Of a DNA stretch of 64,000 nt, positions 63,130 through 64,000 are shown one piece after another. The notes below the pieces were generated by a model. The model was given only the letters and a program-made list of their open reading frames with translations, did no database searches and was not told where the DNA came from. The stretch comes from CAXQZM01 sp965229645 (GTDB lineage Bacteria; Pseudomonadota; Alphaproteobacteria; UBA7985). The position numbers were made by a program, and so were the translations under genes. Location of the stretch: contig OZ245893.1 of assembly GCA_965229645.1 (NCBI GenBank), positions 124,001-188,000 on the forward strand, written 5' to 3'. Within the stretch, counting starts at the first letter, position 1. The number at the start of each line of letters is the position of its first letter.

Positions 63130-63220
63130 GCCGAGCGAGAAAATCAATCATATGGTTACATTGAAGGGGCGAGCTGCAGGTCCTGGAATGCAGCTGGGTA
63201 CTAACTTTACCACGGCAGAA

Positions 63221-63252
63221 CGCCCTTCTTAATAGGGCGCGAGTATTTTTTG
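63221..63252 (+). terminator. Rho-independent-type terminator after the pse operon
   Basis: CGCCCT (63221-63226) pairs with AGGGCG (63234-63239) around TCTTAAT, followed by CGAGTATTTTTTGG. The stem plus T-run is about 90 bases after the pseI stop. Confidence 0.65.
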
Positions 63253-63265
63253 GATTCGATGAATA

Positions 63266-63305
63266 ATACCAGCGGCGACCTAGAATGACTCTTTTGTCCG
63301 CTGGT
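63266..63305. mobile_element. Solo terminal module of the MITE family (40 bp)
   Basis: ATACCAGCGGCGACC at one end, GTCCGCTGGT at the other, and the inner AGAATGACTCTTTTG that matches (inverted) the terminal module of copies A-D. It lies between the pse terminator and the convergent acyl-CoA synthetase gene. Confidence 0.7.
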
Positions 63306-63339
63306 TTTAGCCGAGTATTTAATCCCCCAAACCCAGAGA

Positions 63340-64000
63340 TCAATACATGGTCTCAATCAAGTCTGCGTACTTGGTTTCGACGAGGGCGCGCTTCAGTTTC
63401 ATGGTGGGGGTCAATTCTTCGTCTTCGGCTTGCAACAGTTTGTCGATCAGGCGGATTTTTTTGATTTGCTCCACGCGGGCGTAGTTGGCGTTGACACGGG
63501 CGACTTCCGCCTCGATCAGCTTAACCACTTCAGGTGCCGCGCACAGGCTGGTGAAGCTGGAAAAAGCGATGGCGGCGTCCTGGGCGAATTTTTCGACATT
63601 GTCCTGGTCGATCATGATCAGCGCCGATAGGAACTTGCGCCGATCCCCGATCACGACCGCATCGGAAATGTAGGGTGAGAACTTAAGATCGTTCTCCAGC
63701 TCGGCAGGAGTGATATTCTTACCGCCCGCGGTGATGATGATGTCTTTGATCCGGCCCGTGATGGTCACGAAGCCTTGCGGGTCCTTATGACCCATATCGC
63801 CGGTTTTGAGCCATCCGTCGGGCGTAAAGGTTTCGGCGGTCTTTTCGGGCAAGTTGCGGTATCCCTGAAATACGTGGGGTCCGGTGACCTGAACTTCCTG
63901 GGTCTCTGGATCGACGCGCACGTTCGCATGCGGCGTAGCTTGGCCGACGGTGCCGACCCGATGCGCGCCTTCGCGGTTCAGCGTGCCGATTGCCACGGTC
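63340..64000 (-). CDS. Long-chain acyl-CoA synthetase (AMP-binding), C-terminal part; start outside window
   Basis: The frame is open to the right edge, so about 220 C-terminal residues are seen. Adenylation-domain motifs are in order: VTGPHVFQGYRNLPEKT, TPDGWLKTGDMGHKDPQG (Asp of the A7 motif), TITGRIKDIIITAGGKNITP (A8) and the near-terminal LTPTMKLKRALVETKY (A10 Lys). This long linker type is that of FadD15-like fatty acyl-CoA ligases. It is convergent with the pse operon. Confidence 0.9.
   Translation of the reverse strand, partial: TVAIGTLNREGAHRVGTVGQATPHANVRVDPETQEVQVTGPHVFQGYRNLPEKTAETFTPDGWLKTGDMGHKDPQGFVTITGRIKDIIITAGGKNITPAELENDLKFSPYISDAVVIGDRRKFLSALIMIDQDNVEKFAQDAAIAFSSFTSLCAAPEVVKLIEAEVARVNANYARVEQIKKIRLIDKLLQAEDEELTPTMKLKRALVETKYADLIETMY

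Overview
The window looks like chromosomal DNA of an alphaproteobacterium, probably an uncultured or marine Rhodospirillales/Rhodobacterales-type organism. This is inferred from the GC-rich coding style, the dimethylglycine-dehydrogenase-like and class III aminotransferase catabolic genes, tripartite tricarboxylate transport (TTT) genes, and a pseudaminic acid cluster. I saw no rRNA, tRNA or CRISPR array.

Layout. 0-9 kb: the 3' part of a giant secreted subtilase carrying a homogenised array of 97-residue Ig-like repeats. A second lipoprotein-type subtilase follows with a nearly identical C-terminal barrel-like domain, overlapping a small I78-type protease-inhibitor lipoprotein. 9.4-17.3 kb: one secreted protein built almost only of about 50 CBM5/12-like (chitin-binding type) modules. 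17.5-24.1 kb: an insertion-sequence graveyard with an IS4-type gene, two broken IS630 copies, and an IS3 element carrying an intact IS5-type and an intact ISAs1-type element inside it, each with a target duplication. 24.1-27.5 kb (minus strand): an aromatic amino acid decarboxylase, a MarR regulator and an HpaB-type flavin hydroxylase. 27.8-35.6 kb (minus): a tight six-gene catabolic operon (HAD, two class III PLP enzymes, an APH-type kinase, a DAO+GcvT dehydrogenase, UPF0261). 35.8-40.5 kb (plus): aldehyde dehydrogenase plus TctB/TctA/TctC transport. 40.7-42.3 kb: an AT-richer type II restriction-modification pair. 42.3-46.3 kb (plus): class I amidotransferase, cytochrome P450, glutamine-synthetase-like ligase and HpcH/HpaI aldolase, with 4-base overlaps between the first three. 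46.8-52.8 kb (minus): a six-gene biosynthetic operon (KAS III, SDR, metallo-beta-lactamase fold, PaaK-like adenylate-forming enzyme, Rieske oxygenase, BtaA-like DUF3419). 54-63.1 kb (plus): pseudaminic acid biosynthesis (pseB, pseC, pseF, pseG, pseI) with a WbqC-like protein, an FAD protein and a methyltransferase inserted. 63.3 kb to the end: the C-terminal part of an acyl-CoA synthetase.

The most unusual structural signal is a family of short mobile-looking elements placed between these cassettes (near 23.9, 27.5, 35.6, 46.5, 46.8, 53.7 and 63.3 kb). They share termini resembling ATACCAGCGGC, and the longer ones carry several RNA-like stem-loops, one with compensatory base changes. The same terminal sequence borders a broken IS630 transposase copy in this window, which may be related to their mobilising enzyme. 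One element fragment supplies the stop codon and terminator-like hairpin of the DUF3419 gene, and another ends three bases before the decarboxylase start codon.

The catabolic blocks suggest use of amines and amino alcohols: gamma-glutamylation, phosphorylation followed by phospholyase elimination, transamination and aldehyde oxidation. The surface and secretion blocks suggest polymer binding, secreted proteolysis and glycan decoration. Functional assignments rest on motifs I could read; no database search was run.
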